A DNA stretch of 6,544 bases from positions 1 to 6,544 of the forward strand of contig JAGLBH010000099.1 of the NCBI GenBank assembly GCA_018260285.1, in the 5' to 3' direction. The DNA is from Arthrobacter sp. GTDB taxonomy: Bacteria; Actinomycetota; Actinomycetes; Actinomycetales; Micrococcaceae. A program made the position numbers and the translations under genes. Every line of letters starts with the position of its first letter. Position 1 is the first letter of the stretch. A model generated the notes under the pieces. It was not told where the DNA came from. It did not search any database and saw only the letters and a list, made by a program, of their open reading frames with translations. Positions 5,353-6,544 of this stretch are shown here, piece after piece.

Positions 5353-6243
5353 CTACTTGCCGAACCTGGCGAGCCAGTCCCGCAGAGCCGGCCCGAGGTC
5401 GTCGCGCTCGCTCGCGAGGGTCACGACGGCCTTGATGTACTCGAGCTTGTCGCCCGTGTCGAAGCGGCGGCCCTTGTAGACCACGGCGTAGACGCCGGAG
5501 CCTTCGCCGTCGGCCTGCGCGAGGGTCTCGAGGGCGTCCGTCAGCTGGATCTCGCCGCCGCGGCCCGGCTTCGTCTCGTCCAGCACGTCGAAGACCCGCG
5601 GGTGCAGCACGTAGCGGCCGATGACGGCGAGGTTGCTCGGCGCGTCCTCCTTGGCCGGCTTCTCCACGAGCATGTTGACCTTGACGTAGTCCTCGCCCTC
5701 AACGGCTGAGGCGTCCACCACGCCGTAGGCGCTGACCTGCTCGGGGTCCACCTCCATGACGGCCACGACAGAGCCGCCGGTCTTCTGCTGGACCGCGATC
5801 ATCTCGGAGAGGAGGTCGTCCTTCGGGTCCATGAAGTCGTCTCCGAGGAGCACGGCGAACGGCTCGTCGCCCACGTGGGCCCGAGCGCAGTTCACAGCGT
5901 GGCCGAGGCCGCGGGGGTCGCCCTGGCGCACGAAGTGCATCTGACCGAGGTCGCTGGACTCCTGGACAGCGGAGAGCTTCTTCTCATCGCCCTTCGCCTC
6001 GAGGTTGGACTCCAGCTCGGGAACCCGGTCGAAGTGGTCTTCCAGGGCGCGCTTGCTGCGCCCCGTGATCATCAGGACGTCGGTGAGACCGGCCTTGGAG
6101 GCCTCTTCGACGACGTACTGGATCGCCGGCTTGTCCACCACCGGCAGCATTTCCTTGGGCGTGGCCTTGGTGGCAGGCAGGAATCGAGTGCCGAGACCCG
6201 CTGCAGGGATGACAGCCTTGCGCACTGCTTTTGAAGAATTCAT
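5353..6243 (-). CDS. galU: UTP--glucose-1-phosphate uridylyltransferase (UDP-glucose pyrophosphorylase)
   Basis: A full-length 296-residue bacterial GalU, a cytoplasmic enzyme making UDP-glucose and pyrophosphate from UTP and glucose-1-phosphate. The product feeds UDP-galactose, glycolipid, cell-wall and glycan synthesis. The nucleotide-binding loop PAAGLGTRFLPATKATPKEM spans 13-32 and retains Gly16, Gly18, Arg20 and Lys30. YVVEEASKAG (43-52), RQGDPRGLGHAV (106-117), metal-binding GDD (134-136), VEKP (193-196), GRYVLHP (209-215), GEIQLTDAL (230-238) and GRRFDTGDKLEYI (258-270) all match the family. The ATG at 6243 agrees with the usual GalU N-terminus; a second candidate start is not needed. 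A TAGGAT hexamer ends 6 nt before it and also contains AGGA 7 nt upstream, so leaderless and SD-led initiation cannot be separated. It is first in galU > rimJ > sepX and divergent from the cyclo-ligase, matching actinobacterial synteny except that the gephyrin-like glp/moeA is missing after it. Confidence 0.97.
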   Translation of the reverse strand: MNSSKAVRKAVIPAAGLGTRFLPATKATPKEMLPVVDKPAIQYVVEEASKAGLTDVLMITGRSKRALEDHFDRVPELESNLEAKGDEKKLSAVQESSDLGQMHFVRQGDPRGLGHAVNCARAHVGDEPFAVLLGDDFMDPKDDLLSEMIAVQQKTGGSVVAVMEVDPEQVSAYGVVDASAVEGEDYVKVNMLVEKPAKEDAPSNLAVIGRYVLHPRVFDVLDETKPGRGGEIQLTDALETLAQADGEGSGVYAVVYKGRRFDTGDKLEYIKAVVTLASERDDLGPALRDWLARFGK

Positions 6244-6249
6244 ACACTG

Positions 6250-6255
6250 ATCCTA
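6250..6255 (-). promoter_or_regulatory. galU: -10-like TAGGAT of galU (or SD AGGA)
   Basis: TAGGAT ends exactly 6 nt before the ATG at 6243, the same spacing as for rimJ and the TPR gene. The embedded AGGA is also at SD distance (7 nt), so the element could be read either way. No -35 match lies in the C-rich sequence upstream. The 84-bp gap 6244-6327 must also hold the divergent cyclo-ligase promoter, for which no clear -10 was found. Confidence 0.45.
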
Positions 6256-6312
6256 CAAAACATCCGGGCTGCGCCCCCACAGAATCTCATGGGCGGCGAT
6301 ATGCCTCCGGCC

Positions 6313-6320
6313 GGAAGGGA
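6313..6320 (+). promoter_or_regulatory. Ribosome-binding site of 5-formyltetrahydrofolate cyclo-ligase
   Basis: GGAAGGGA lies 7 nt before the ATG at 6328, an ideal SD. It selects this start over the in-frame ATG at 6301, nine codons earlier, which has no comparable purine-rich site. Confidence 0.7.
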
Positions 6321-6327
6321 CATCTCC

Positions 6328-6544
6328 ATGACCACAGCAGAGGGCAAGAGCGCGCTGCGGGCACGCCTGCGAGCCGCCCGCAGGGCCCGCTCCGCCTCCC
6401 AGCGGGAGGAGGACAGCGCGGCTCTCCGTCGTCGTCTGCTCCAGCTGCCCGACCTCGCGCCCCCCTCATCCCCGCGCCAGGTGCTGGGATTCCTTCCCCT
6501 CCCCACGGAACCGCCCCTCCTCGCGGGGCTGGAGAGTCTCGACC
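6328..6544 (+). CDS. 5-formyltetrahydrofolate cyclo-ligase, N-terminal part, continues beyond window
   Basis: The first 72 residues of a cyclo-ligase, which uses ATP to convert 5-formyl-tetrahydrofolate to 5,10-methenyl-tetrahydrofolate and so recycles a folate storage form. The visible part has the family's basic N-terminal helix (KSALRARLRAARRARS, 7-22), a second helix (ALRRRLLQLPDL, 32-43) and the strand with its acidic turn, VLGFLPLPTEPPLL (52-65), corresponding to the family's YxPxxxE segment. The C-terminal ATP-binding glycine-rich loop lies outside the window. The position divergent from galU is the standard actinobacterial arrangement (in M. tuberculosis, Rv0992c next to galU), which supports the call. 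ATG 6328 is chosen for its strong SD. Confidence 0.85.
   Translation, partial: MTTAEGKSALRARLRAARRARSASQREEDSAALRRRLLQLPDLAPPSSPRQVLGFLPLPTEPPLLAGLESLD

Noticed and set aside
6301..6327. Alternative ATG start for the cyclo-ligase at 6301
   Set aside because: There is no SD before it, whereas ATG 6328 has GGAAGGGA at 7 nt and matches the family N-terminus length.
1..6544. tRNA, rRNA, CRISPR repeats, insertion sequences or prophage genes
   Set aside because: Looked for along both strands; no cloverleaf, direct-repeat array, transposase or integrase motif was seen.

Overview
This GC-rich window reads as a chromosomal segment of an actinobacterium (Actinomycetota, probably Micrococcales or a close relative; the genus cannot be fixed from sequence alone). 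The reasons are the codon use, long spurious open frames in alternative reading frames, and the gene order at the right end. That end carries 5-formyltetrahydrofolate cyclo-ligase divergent from galU, then a RimJ-type acetyltransferase and a SepX/GlpR-like membrane protein, an arrangement typical of actinobacteria. No RNA genes, insertion sequences, CRISPR arrays or prophage genes were seen.

Layout from left to right. (1) The 5' portion of an osmoprotectant-type ABC transporter ATPase runs leftward off the window. (2) A MarR-family regulator is divergent from it across only 38 bp, so it is the obvious candidate regulator of the transporter. (3) A BadF/N-acetylglucosamine-kinase-like sugar kinase is convergent with marR, and the two stop codons overlap. 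(4) A 603-residue TPR protein of unknown function is divergent from the kinase across a 76-bp shared promoter region. (5) A SepX/GlpR-like two-TM protein is convergent with the TPR gene, 13 bp apart. (6) A RimJ-type GNAT acetyltransferase follows. (7) galU lies upstream of rimJ on the same strand, giving galU > rimJ > sepX leftward. (8) The start of 5-formyltetrahydrofolate cyclo-ligase is divergent from galU and runs off the right edge.

The galU-rimJ-sepX block joins nucleotide-sugar supply (UDP-glucose) to a protein linked to the actinobacterial divisome. In many relatives a gephyrin-like MoeA paralogue (glp) sits between galU and rimJ. Here it is absent, and the SepX/GlpR-like protein also appears to lack the usual N-terminal membrane anchor.

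The most striking non-coding signal is at the starts. Five of eight genes have a TAnnnT -10-like hexamer ending 6-8 nt before the start codon, the signature of leaderless transcripts. Two others, marR and the cyclo-ligase, have clear Shine-Dalgarno sequences, and sepX has a short one. A perfect 6-bp-arm dyad covers the rimJ start codon and its -10 element. No clearly new multi-gene system was found; the best leads are the TPR protein, the reduced sepX/glp locus and the rimJ dyad.
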